Source: an uncultured Bacteroidota bacterium | GTDB taxonomy: Bacteria > Bacteroidota > Bacteroidia > Chitinophagales > Chitinophagaceae | Direction: 5' to 3' | Length of the DNA stretch: 30,225 nucleotides | NCBI GenBank assembly: GCA_903933995.1 | Contig: CAIZMD010000519.1 | Coordinates: 1-30,225, forward strand | Shown here: in pieces, positions 16,925-24,005 of the stretch | How positions within the stretch are numbered: the first letter of the stretch is position 1 | Layout: every line of letters starts with the position of its first letter | Made by a program: the position numbers and the translations under genes | The notes under the pieces: model-generated | Told to the model about the DNA's origin: nothing | Databases searched by the model: none | The model's input: the letters and a program-made list of their open reading frames with translations, nothing else

Positions 16925-16951
16925 GCGTGGGGCTTTTGCCCCGCGCTTTTT
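16925..16951 (+). terminator. Rho-independent terminator after leuA
   Basis: GCGTGGGGC (16925-16933) and GCCCCGCGC (16938-16946) form a 9-bp stem with one G-U pair around a TTTT loop, followed by five T. It separates leuA from the ilv operon transcript. Confidence 0.9.
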
Positions 16952-16987
16952 AAAAACAGAGTTCTTTTTTTATTCCGGATGATGCAC

Positions 16988-16995
16988 TATATTCG
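16988..16995 (+). promoter_or_regulatory. Candidate -7 box for the ilv operon
   Basis: TATATTCG fits TAnnTTTG with one mismatch and is identical to the candidate ahead of leuA. It lies 16 nt before the leader-peptide ATG and 37 nt after the leuA terminator tail. The -33 area is a plain T-run (16964-16970). Predicted, not proven. Confidence 0.4.
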
Positions 16996-17010
16996 TTGCA
17001 ACAACAACCT

Positions 17011-17112
17011 ATGTTTCAACGCAACAACAATAGTGTCACTATTATTAACATCATCATTTTGGTGGTGGTAGTCATTATTATTCCAGCACTGAACGGAGGT
17101 TGCGCAATTTGA
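17011..17112 (+). CDS. ilvL: Ile/Val-rich leader peptide of the ilv operon
   Basis: A 33-codon frame (ATG 17011, TGA 17110) beginning MFQRNNNSVT. The core, codons 11-24, reads I-I-N-I-I-I-L-V-V-V-V-I-I-I, then P-A-L-N-G-G-C-A-I. In total 9 of 33 codons are Ile, 5 Val and 2 Leu. The V-V-V-V-I-I-I-P run resembles the E. coli ilv leader IlvL, which I recall containing V-V-V-I-I-I-P-P. It lies directly ahead of an intrinsic terminator and ilvE. The peptide itself is probably disposable; its translation would sense charged tRNA-Ile and tRNA-Val. GGAGG at 17095-17099 is inside its last codons and contributes to an alternative RNA fold. The symbol is by analogy with E. coli, not from a database match. 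Confidence 0.88.
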   Translation: MFQRNNNSVTIINIIILVVVVIIIPALNGGCAI

Positions 17113-17150
17113 TAGTTTAATAACACCTAACTATAAAAAGCCCCGCCTCC
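17095..17150 (+). promoter_or_regulatory. Putative antiterminator fold of the ilv attenuator
   Basis: Bases 17095-17117 can pair with 17129-17150. GGAGG pairs with CCTCC (17095-17099 with 17146-17150). G-C pairs follow at 17104/17141 and 17105/17140, TTT/AAA at 17108-17110 with 17136-17138, and ATAGTT/AACTAT at 17112-17117 with 17129-17134; a few mismatches interrupt. This would consume the 5' arm of the terminator. It is available when a ribosome stalls on the Ile/Val codons, and masked when the ribosome reaches the TGA at 17110. Built by hand; folding energies not computed. Confidence 0.6.
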
Positions 17151-17172
17151 AAAAGGCGGGGCTTTTGTTTTT
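17136..17172 (+). terminator. Attenuator terminator ahead of ilvE
   Basis: AAAAGCCCCGCCT (17136-17148) pairs perfectly over 13 bp with AGGCGGGGCTTTT (17154-17166), loop 5 nt. The tail has nine T in the ten bases 17163-17172. It begins 24 nt after the leader stop and ends 29 nt before the ilvE ATG. Its position inside the operon leader makes it an attenuator rather than an end-of-operon terminator. Confidence 0.88.
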
Positions 17173-17201
17173 CATCATCCCAAAAAAAGAACAAACAGAT
17201 T

Positions 17202-18080
17202 ATGGCAAATTATTTTAACGAGAACACAATTATCTATCTAGACGGGGCTTTTGTAAAAGCAGCCGATACTAAGATGAACCTCTATAGTCAGTCTTTGCAC
17301 TATGGCTTTGCAGTGTTTGAAGGTATTAGGTCTTATAAAACCCAAAGTGGTGAAACCAAGATTTTTAAGGCAAAGGAACACTATGACCGTTTAAGGGTTT
17401 CTGCTGAAACATTGTCTCTGCCCTATGAATATGATACCGATGAACTCATTGCTGCTACCTACAAAGTTTTAGCTGACAATAATTTGCAAGACGCTTATAT
17501 CCGCCCACTGGTGTATGTTGGTGAGAACATGAGCTTTAATAAAAACACCAGTGCCCACCTAACTATTCAGGCCTGGGAAATGGGTGCATTCTTGGGTGAC
17601 AAATTATTGCGGATCATGACTTCTTCTTTTGAAAGACCCAACCCCAAAGGATTTAAAATTCATGCAAAAGCAGCTGGTCATTATGTGAATTCTATCATGG
17701 CTTCACAAGAAGCAAAGGCAAAAGGATACGATGAGGCATTGTTAACTGATATGAATGGTTTTGTAGCTGAAGGCCCTGGTGCCAATGTATTTTATGAAAA
17801 AGACGGCAAATTATTTACCCCATCCTTGGGTAATATTTTACCAGGCATTACTAGGGCAACCGTTCTTGAAATCTGTGAAGCACTTGGTATTCCTGTAGAA
17901 GAAAAATTCTTTACAGTGGAAGATGTATATGGAGCAGATGCTGCTTTTTTCTGTGGTACCGCTGCTGAAGTCATTGGATGGGAAAGCTTAGACGGAAAAC
18001 CATTTACCAAAAATTGGGATGAGACTTTGAGTAGAAAAGTACAAGCAGCTTATTCCGCATTGATTGTTGACAAAAAATAA
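17202..18080 (+). CDS. ilvE: Branched-chain amino acid aminotransferase
   Basis: PLP-dependent class IV (D-amino-acid-transaminase fold) enzyme performing the last step of Ile, Val and Leu synthesis, with glutamate as amino donor. It has 292 residues, in the usual range for bacterial IlvE. K156 in HAKAAGHYVNS is the expected Schiff-base lysine. The N-terminal SLHYGFAVFEGIR (31-43) and the LLTDMNGFVAEGPGANVF segment are class signatures. It is the first structural gene after the attenuator, and ilvD follows after 3 nt. Its first codons share the 13-base run AAATTATTTTAAC with the start of ilvC, so both proteins begin M-x-N-Y-F-N. Confidence 0.95.
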   Translation: MANYFNENTIIYLDGAFVKAADTKMNLYSQSLHYGFAVFEGIRSYKTQSGETKIFKAKEHYDRLRVSAETLSLPYEYDTDELIAATYKVLADNNLQDAYIRPLVYVGENMSFNKNTSAHLTIQAWEMGAFLGDKLLRIMTSSFERPNPKGFKIHAKAAGHYVNSIMASQEAKAKGYDEALLTDMNGFVAEGPGANVFYEKDGKLFTPSLGNILPGITRATVLEICEALGIPVEEKFFTVEDVYGADAAFFCGTAAEVIGWESLDGKPFTKNWDETLSRKVQAAYSALIVDKK

Positions 18081-18083
18081 ATT

Positions 18084-19763
18084 ATGGAACTAAATAAATA
18101 TAGCAAGACCATTACCCTAGACCCAACACAGCCCGCAGCGCAAGCTATGTTTTATGGGATTGGGTTAACAGATGAAGACCTGCATAAAGCCCAAGTAGGT
18201 GTAGTGAGCATGGGTTACGATGGTAACACTTGTAATATGCACTTGAATGATTTGGCTAAGAAAGTAAAAGCCGGTGTTTGGGAAAACAATTTGGTGGGAT
18301 TAATCTTCAACACCATTGGAGTGAGTGATGGTATGAGTAATGGTACCGATGGTATGCGTTATTCTTTGGTGAGCAGAGATATTATTGCAGACAGTATTGA
18401 AGCAGTTTGTGGTGCACAGTATTATGATGGACTCATTGCCATTCCTGGTTGTGATAAAAATATGCCCGGTTCATTAATTGCCATGGGCAGGTTAAATAGA
18501 CCCTCTATTATGGTGTATGGTGGAACCATCGCCCCCGGCCATTATAATGGACAAGACTTAAATATTGTTTCTGCTTTTGAAGCCCTTGGTCAGAAGATTG
18601 CAGGACAATTAAGTGAAGCAGATTTTAAAGGGATTGTACAACATGCCTGCCCAGGCGCTGGTGCTTGTGGTGGTATGTATACCGCCAATACCATGGCATC
18701 GGCCATTGAGGCCTTGGGTATGAGTTTACCCTTCTCTTCTTCTAATCCAGCATTGAGCGATGAAAAACAAAAAGAATGTGAAGACGCTGGAAAAGCCATT
18801 AAGCTTTTGTTAGAAAAAGATATTAAGCCAAGGGATATCATGACCAAGAAAGCATTTGAAAATGCTATCACAGTGATCATGATCTTGGGAGGAAGTACCA
18901 ATGCAGTCTTGCACATGATTGCCATGGCCAAAAGTGTAGACGTAAGTTTAACACAGGATGATATTCAAGCCATCAGCAATAAAACTCCGGTATTAGCAGA
19001 TTTTAAACCCAGTGGAAAATACTTGATGCAAGACCTTCACCAATATGGTGGTGTTCCTGCTGTGATGAAATACTTATTACAAAAAGGATTCTTGCACGGC
19101 GATTGTTTAACTGTAACTGGAAAAACCATTGCAGAGAACCTAGCCAGTATGCCTGATTTAGATTTTGACAAACAAAAAATTATTCTCCCCCTAGAGACCC
19201 CTTTAAAAGCTACTGGTCACTTGCAAATCTTGTACGGCAATTTGGCCGAGAAAGGATCTGTTGCAAAGATCAGTGGCAAAGAAGGAGAACGTTTTGTTGG
19301 ACCCGCTCGCGTATTTAATGGCGAGCAGGAATTGATTCAAGGCATTAATAGCGGTAAGATCAAACACGGAGACGTGGTGGTGATTACCAATGTGGGACCC
19401 AAGGGTGCACCGGGTATGCCAGAGATGTTGAAACCCACATCGGCCATTATTGGCGCGGGTTTGGGTAAATCAGTTGCCTTGATTACGGATGGTAGATTTA
19501 GTGGAGGTACGCACGGATTTGTAGTTGGCCATATTACACCCGAAGCCTATGTAGGTGGTTTAATTGGTTTGGTACAAGACGATGATGTGATTGAACTAGA
19601 CGCCGTAAACAATACCATTCACTTAAAAGTCAGTGATGAAGTCATTGCACAGCGTAGGGCCAATTGGAAACAACCAGCTTTGAAAGCAACCAAAGGTGTT
19701 TTATTCAAATACGCACAATGTGTAAAAGACGCTTCTGAAGGTTGTGTAACCGACGAAGCTTAA
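18084..19763 (+). CDS. ilvD: Dihydroxyacid dehydratase
   Basis: Iron-sulfur enzyme dehydrating 2,3-dihydroxy acids to 2-oxo acids, the third common step in Ile and Val synthesis. The 559 residues are typical. Cluster-ligand candidates are C50 in DGNTCNMH, C123 in PGCDKNMPGS and C195 in GAGACGGMYTANTM, the last two within the two classical IlvD/Edd signatures. The C-terminal signature is visible in SVALITDGRFSGGTHGFVVGHITPEA. It starts 3 nt after ilvE and ends 29 nt before ilvB. Confidence 0.97.
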   Translation: MELNKYSKTITLDPTQPAAQAMFYGIGLTDEDLHKAQVGVVSMGYDGNTCNMHLNDLAKKVKAGVWENNLVGLIFNTIGVSDGMSNGTDGMRYSLVSRDIIADSIEAVCGAQYYDGLIAIPGCDKNMPGSLIAMGRLNRPSIMVYGGTIAPGHYNGQDLNIVSAFEALGQKIAGQLSEADFKGIVQHACPGAGACGGMYTANTMASAIEALGMSLPFSSSNPALSDEKQKECEDAGKAIKLLLEKDIKPRDIMTKKAFENAITVIMILGGSTNAVLHMIAMAKSVDVSLTQDDIQAISNKTPVLADFKPSGKYLMQDLHQYGGVPAVMKYLLQKGFLHGDCLTVTGKTIAENLASMPDLDFDKQKIILPLETPLKATGHLQILYGNLAEKGSVAKISGKEGERFVGPARVFNGEQELIQGINSGKIKHGDVVVITNVGPKGAPGMPEMLKPTSAIIGAGLGKSVALITDGRFSGGTHGFVVGHITPEAYVGGLIGLVQDDDVIELDAVNNTIHLKVSDEVIAQRRANWKQPALKATKGVLFKYAQCVKDASEGCVTDEA

Positions 19764-19792
19764 ACTATTCCTATCAAACTCAATATATTCTG

Positions 19793-21529
19793 ATGGAAAC
19801 TTTAGCAACAGTACAAGAAACAACGGTAACTAAAAAAACAAAAACCATTAGTGGGTCTCAAGCCGTTCTGGAAGCCTTTATAGCAGAAGATGTGGATACC
19901 ATTTTTGGTTATCCCGGTGGCGCCATCATGCCAATTTATGATGCGTTATATGATTATCATGATAAGCTGAAACATATCTTGGTCAGACACGAACAAGGCG
20001 GGATTCATGCTGGTCAAGGTTATGCACGGACATCCGGAAAATGTGGTGTAGTGTTTGCAACAAGTGGTCCGGGTGCAACCAACCTTGTAACAGGATTGGC
20101 AGATGCCATGATTGATAGCACCCCATTAGTGTGTATCACAGGACAAGTATATGCACATTTATTAGGTACCGATGCGTTTCAAGAAATTGACGTGATTAAT
20201 ATTACTACACCAGTAACTAAATGGAATTATCAAATAACTGACGCCACTGAGATACCTGCTGTGTTGGCAAAAGCATTTTATATTGCCAAAAGCGGTAGAC
20301 CAGGACCAGTATTGATAGATATCACAAAAAATGCGCAACTGCAACAATTCGAATATGAAGGATATCAGCCCTGTACACATATCAGGAGCTATCGTCCAAA
20401 ACCAATCATCCGTAAAGAATATATTACTGCTGCAGCTGAATTGATCAATAAGGCAGAAAAACCATTTATCATTTTTGGTCAAGGTGTGATCTTGGGTAAA
20501 GCGGAAAAAGAATTCAAAGCCTTTGTAGAGAAAACTGGCATACCTGCTGCATGGACTATTTTAGGATTGAGTGCACTTCCTTCAGATCATCCTTTGAATG
20601 TGGGCATGTTAGGCATGCATGGTAATTATGGTCCAAATGTATTGACCAATGATTGTGATGTATTGATTGCAGTAGGTATGAGATTTGATGATCGTGTTAC
20701 TGGCCGACTAGATAAATATGCCAAACAAGCAAAAATTATTCATTTAGACATTGATCCTTCAGAGATTGATAAGAATGTGAAAGCAACGGTTGGTGTATGG
20801 GGTGATTGCAAAGAAACATTACCCATGCTTACCAAATTAGTGGAATCAAAAGTATATCCTCAGTGGGTGAATAGATTCAGAGAATACCAATTAGAGGAAG
20901 AGAAAGAAGTGATTCATGAAGAGCTGAATCCATCAACCGATGTTTTAACAATGGGCGAAGTGATTCGCAATTTGAATGAATTAACAGGCGGTAATGCAGT
21001 GATAGTAACCGATGTTGGTCAACACCAAATGGTTGCGTGTAGGTATGCCAAATTCAATCAGAGTAAAAGCAATGTAACATCTGGAGGATTAGGAACAATG
21101 GGCTTTGCGTTGCCTGCGGCGATAGGCGCCAAATTTGGAGCACCCGAAAGAACTGTTGTAGCAATCATTGGTGATGGTGGGGTTCAAATGACCATTCAGG
21201 AATTAGGTACGGTAATGCAGAGTGAAGTGAATATAAAGATCCTGATCTTGAATAATGAATTCCTTGGAATGGTACGCCAATGGCAGCAGTTATTTCACGA
21301 TAAACGTTATTCATTTGTTGACATTGCTAGTCCTGATTATGTAGCAGTAGCAAAAGCTTACAAAATAGAAGGACAAAAAATTAGTCAAAGGGAATATTTG
21401 CGTGATGCACTTACAACCATGTTGAACCACAATGGATCCTACTTATTAGAAGTAATGGTAGGTAAGGAAAATAATGTGTTTCCCATGGTGCCACAAGGTT
21501 GTAGCGTTAGTGAAATCAGATTAAAATAA
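19793..21529 (+). CDS. ilvB: Acetolactate synthase, large (catalytic) subunit
   Basis: ThDP- and FAD-dependent acetohydroxyacid synthase subunit, joining pyruvate with pyruvate or 2-oxobutyrate as the first common step of Val and Ile synthesis. The start is the ATG at 19793 (METLATVQETT); the frame is open upstream to 19742 inside ilvD without a better start. It gives 578 residues. Visible features are the catalytic Glu in HEQGGIHAGQGYAR, the SGPGATNLVTGLADAMIDS segment, the FAD-region RFDDRVTGRL, and the ThDP motif beginning GDGGVQMTIQEL and ending LNNEFLGMVRQW. The regulatory subunit follows after 32 nt. Confidence 0.97.
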   Translation: METLATVQETTVTKKTKTISGSQAVLEAFIAEDVDTIFGYPGGAIMPIYDALYDYHDKLKHILVRHEQGGIHAGQGYARTSGKCGVVFATSGPGATNLVTGLADAMIDSTPLVCITGQVYAHLLGTDAFQEIDVINITTPVTKWNYQITDATEIPAVLAKAFYIAKSGRPGPVLIDITKNAQLQQFEYEGYQPCTHIRSYRPKPIIRKEYITAAAELINKAEKPFIIFGQGVILGKAEKEFKAFVEKTGIPAAWTILGLSALPSDHPLNVGMLGMHGNYGPNVLTNDCDVLIAVGMRFDDRVTGRLDKYAKQAKIIHLDIDPSEIDKNVKATVGVWGDCKETLPMLTKLVESKVYPQWVNRFREYQLEEEKEVIHEELNPSTDVLTMGEVIRNLNELTGGNAVIVTDVGQHQMVACRYAKFNQSKSNVTSGGLGTMGFALPAAIGAKFGAPERTVVAIIGDGGVQMTIQELGTVMQSEVNIKILILNNEFLGMVRQWQQLFHDKRYSFVDIASPDYVAVAKAYKIEGQKISQREYLRDALTTMLNHNGSYLLEVMVGKENNVFPMVPQGCSVSEIRLK

Positions 21530-21561
21530 TATCATTTAATAAATACCCTGCGGGGTTGGTT

Positions 21562-22152
21562 ATGCAAAAAGAGGAATTTACTATCACGGTTTATACCGAA
21601 AACCATATTGGACTGTTGGTAAGAATTGCCACCATGTTCAGCAGAAGAAAAATCAATATAGAAAGTCTGAATACTTCACCATCAGAAGCAGAGGGCATTC
21701 ACCGTTTTACTATTGTCATCAATGAATTTGAAGAAGTGGTGCGCAAATTGGCAAGACAGATTGAAAAGCAGGTAGAAGTATTGAAAGCTTACTACAATAC
21801 CAATGACGAGATTATTTGGCAGGAATTGGCTTTATATAAAGTGTCAACAGACGAGATTGCTGAAAAAGTAAAAGTGGAAAGATTATTACGCGAGCACGGT
21901 GCAAGAGCGGTAGTGATTAGAAAAGACTATACCATTTTTGAAACCAGTGGTCACAGAGAAGAAACTGACAAATTGGTAGAAGTATTGGCTCCTTATGGTT
22001 TAATAGAGTTTGTGCGTAGTGCGCGCGTGGCCATTATCAAAGCCAGTCATGGTTTCCATGAAAAGCTCCGTGAATTTGAAGAAGCGCAACCTGGAGAAGA
22101 GCAAATTGAAAATGAGTTCCTTGACAAACAAAGTGAAGTATTCACCATGTAA
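21562..22152 (+). CDS. ilvN: Acetolactate synthase, small (regulatory) subunit
   Basis: Regulatory partner of IlvB that stimulates activity and carries valine feedback control. The ATG at 21562 gives MQKEEFTITVYTEN; a TTG two codons earlier is in frame. It has 196 residues. An N-terminal ACT domain is clear at about 4-78 (NHIGLLVRIATMFSRRKINIESL), followed by the C-terminal domain seen in longer IlvH-type subunits (REHGARAVVIRKDY; LAPYGLIEFVRSARVAI). The gene could equally be called ilvH by that length. ilvC follows after 81 nt with no terminator between. Confidence 0.93.
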   Translation: MQKEEFTITVYTENHIGLLVRIATMFSRRKINIESLNTSPSEAEGIHRFTIVINEFEEVVRKLARQIEKQVEVLKAYYNTNDEIIWQELALYKVSTDEIAEKVKVERLLREHGARAVVIRKDYTIFETSGHREETDKLVEVLAPYGLIEFVRSARVAIIKASHGFHEKLREFEEAQPGEEQIENEFLDKQSEVFTM

Positions 22153-22233
22153 ATGGCTTGCTTTAATTAGTCATGAATTTATCTTATTTAATAAACAAAC
22201 AAATCGTTCTTAGAAACAAGCAAAAAAAAGAAA

Positions 22234-23718
22234 ATGGGAAATTATTTTAACACGCTATCACTTAGAGAGAAACTGAATCAGTTAGGAGTTTGTGAATTCA
22301 TGGATAAAACTGAATTCTCTGATGGTGTAGAAAAATTAAAAGGAAAAAAAATTGTGATTGTAGGATGTGGTGCTCAGGGTTTGAACCAAGGTTTAAATCT
22401 TCGTGACTCTGGCTTAGACGTTTCTTACACTTTGCGCAAAGAAGCTATTGAAGCAAAACGTCAGTCTTGGAAATCAGCTACCGAAAACAATTTTACAGTA
22501 GGTACTTATGAAGAACTAATTCCAACGGCTGATTTGGTGATCAACTTAACACCAGACAAACAACATACTTCTGTTATAGGTGCTGTAATGCCTTTGATGA
22601 AACACGGAGCAACCCTGTCTTATTCTCATGGTTTCAATATTGTGGAAGAAGGCATGCAAATTAGAAAAGACATTACCGTGATCATGGTGGCACCAAAATG
22701 TCCAGGTTCTGAAGTACGTGCAGAGTATCAGCGTGGATTTGGCGTTCCTACTTTGATAGCAGTACACCCAGAGAATGATCCAGAAGGAAAAGGATGGGAA
22801 CAAGCCAAAGCCTATTGTGCTGGAACAGGTGGTCATAGAGCAGGTGTATTAAAATCTTCTTTTGTAGCAGAAGTAAAATCAGATTTGATGGGTGAGCAAA
22901 CCATTCTTTGTGGATTGTTGCAAACTGGATCTATTCTATGCTTTGACAAAATGATTGAAAAAGGTATTGACAAAGGATATGCTTCTAAATTAATTCAATA
23001 CGGATGGGAAGTAGTAACCGAAGCCTTAAAACAAGGCGGTATTACTGCCATGATGGATAGGTTGTCTAATCCAGCCAAGATTAAGGCATATGAATTATCT
23101 GAAGAACTAAAAGACATCATGCGCAGTTTGTTCCAAAAACACCAAGACGATATCATGAGTGGAGTATTCTCCCAAACTATGATGGAAGACTGGGCCAATA
23201 ATGACAAGAACTTGCTTACTTGGAGAGCAGCCACTGGAGAAACAGCTTTTGAAAAAACACCTGCTGGCGATGTGAAAATTGCAGAGCAAGAATTTTTTGA
23301 CAACGGTTTGTTGTTAGTTGCGTTTGTTCGTGCTGGTGTAGAACTTGCTTTTGAAACCATGGTAGAATCCGGTATTAAAGCAGAGTCTGCTTACTATGAA
23401 TCATTGCATGAAACACCATTGATTGCCAATACTATTGCGCGCAAGAAATTATTTGAAATGAACCGTGTGATTTCTGATACGGCTGAATATGGTTGCTACT
23501 TGTTTGATCATGCTTGCAAACCATTGTTAGCTGATTTTATGAAAAAAGTAGATACAGATGTGATTGGTCAAAATTTCAACAATGGCATTGATGCTGGTGT
23601 TGACAATAAGATCTTGATTGCTGTGAATGAAGTAATTCGTTACCACCAAGTAGAAATGGTAGGTACTGAATTACGCAGGGCCATGACTGATATGAAAACC
23701 ATTAGTACTGTATCATAA
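22234..23718 (+). CDS. ilvC: Ketol-acid reductoisomerase, class II (long form)
   Basis: Converts acetolactate or acetohydroxybutyrate to the dihydroxy acid using NAD(P)H and Mg2+, the second common step of Val and Ile synthesis. At 494 residues it is the long class II type found in E. coli and plants, with a duplicated knotted C-terminal domain, not the ~330-residue class I form. The nucleotide-binding motif GCGAQGLNQGLNLRDSG lies at about 45-61, and metal-site residues sit in helices including EVKSDLMGEQTILCG. It closes the ilv operon, and a strong terminator follows at once. The 81-nt gap before it is larger than others in the operon. Confidence 0.96.
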   Translation: MGNYFNTLSLREKLNQLGVCEFMDKTEFSDGVEKLKGKKIVIVGCGAQGLNQGLNLRDSGLDVSYTLRKEAIEAKRQSWKSATENNFTVGTYEELIPTADLVINLTPDKQHTSVIGAVMPLMKHGATLSYSHGFNIVEEGMQIRKDITVIMVAPKCPGSEVRAEYQRGFGVPTLIAVHPENDPEGKGWEQAKAYCAGTGGHRAGVLKSSFVAEVKSDLMGEQTILCGLLQTGSILCFDKMIEKGIDKGYASKLIQYGWEVVTEALKQGGITAMMDRLSNPAKIKAYELSEELKDIMRSLFQKHQDDIMSGVFSQTMMEDWANNDKNLLTWRAATGETAFEKTPAGDVKIAEQEFFDNGLLLVAFVRAGVELAFETMVESGIKAESAYYESLHETPLIANTIARKKLFEMNRVISDTAEYGCYLFDHACKPLLADFMKKVDTDVIGQNFNNGIDAGVDNKILIAVNEVIRYHQVEMVGTELRRAMTDMKTISTVS

Positions 23719-23724
23719 TATAGT

Positions 23725-23765
23725 TAGCCTGCTGAACCATTGACTGTTCAGCAGGCTATTTTTTT
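23725..23765 (+). terminator. Rho-independent terminator at the end of the ilv operon
   Basis: TAGCCTGCTGAAC (23725-23737) and GTTCAGCAGGCTA (23746-23758) form a perfect 13-bp stem with an 8-nt loop, followed by seven T (23759-23765). It separates the ilv and thr transcripts. Confidence 0.93.
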
Positions 23766-23776
23766 GATGGATCAAC

Positions 23777-23806
23777 TTGAAATGCCAGAAGATTGTACTA
23801 TCTTCA
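23777..23806 (+). promoter_or_regulatory. Candidate promoter of the thr operon
   Basis: TTG at 23777-23779, a 19-nt spacer, then TATCTTCA at 23799-23806, which keeps TAnnTT of the Bacteroidota -7 box. It lies between the ilv terminator and the thr leader ATG (14 nt downstream). Two fixed positions of the box differ, so moderate support. Confidence 0.45.
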
Positions 23807-23820
23807 AGCTCATTAGGAAC

Positions 23821-23913
23821 ATGCAAATACTGCAACAACATATTATCTCTACTACTGCAACGGCTTCTACGCTGTTTGTTGTTGTTCCTACAACTACCAC
23901 TACGACCCTGTAA
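23821..23913 (+). CDS. thrL: Threonine-rich leader peptide of the thr operon
   Basis: A 30-codon frame (ATG 23821, TAA 23911) starting MQILQQHIIS and continuing T-T-A-T-A-S-T-L-F-V, V-V-P, then six consecutive Thr codons and Leu. Ten of 30 codons are Thr, with Ile at 3, 8 and 9. It lies directly ahead of a thrA-thrB-thrC operon, like the Thr/Ile-rich ThrL of E. coli. GCAACAACA occurs 11 nt after the ATG, as in the ilv leader. No intrinsic terminator was found between its stop and thrA, so the downstream mechanism is unclear. The symbol is by analogy. The +1-shifted frame is Leu-rich but has no ATG and runs into thrA. Confidence 0.82.
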   Translation: MQILQQHIISTTATASTLFVVVPTTTTTTL

Positions 23914-24005
23914 GGGGTTGTCATTTCCATATTATCAAAGGGCTGTAAAGCTGTTCATCAACAAGATCAACTCATTTGTTCCTAAGGGAATCAGAAATAG
24001 AATGT
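23914..24005 (+). other. Spacer between the thr leader and thrA
   Basis: 92 nt with only short hairpin candidates: ACCCT/AGGGGT around the leader stop (23905-23918), AACAA/TTGTT (23960-23964 with 23976-23980), and TTCC/GGAA (23979-23990) just ahead of the thrA start. No GC-rich stem with a T-tail. It could hold a Rho-dependent or translational switch. Confidence 0.5.

Noticed and set aside
16979..17071. An overlapping ATG-ATG frame (M-M-H-Y-I-R...) ending in three Trp codons, a possible Trp leader
   Set aside because: It overlaps the Ile/Val-rich frame in another phase, the Trp codons come from the GTGGTGGTA of the Val codons, and the downstream genes make Ile and Val. Its start would also lie upstream of the expected transcription start.
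22173..22250. 25-codon frame ahead of and overlapping ilvC, containing several Leu/Ile codons
   Set aside because: The branched-chain codons are scattered, there is no terminator or alternative fold, and its end lies inside ilvC; probably chance in AT-rich sequence.
23905..23918. ACCCT/AGGGGT hairpin at the thr leader stop as an intrinsic terminator
   Set aside because: The stem is short, the loop has three bases and no T-run follows.
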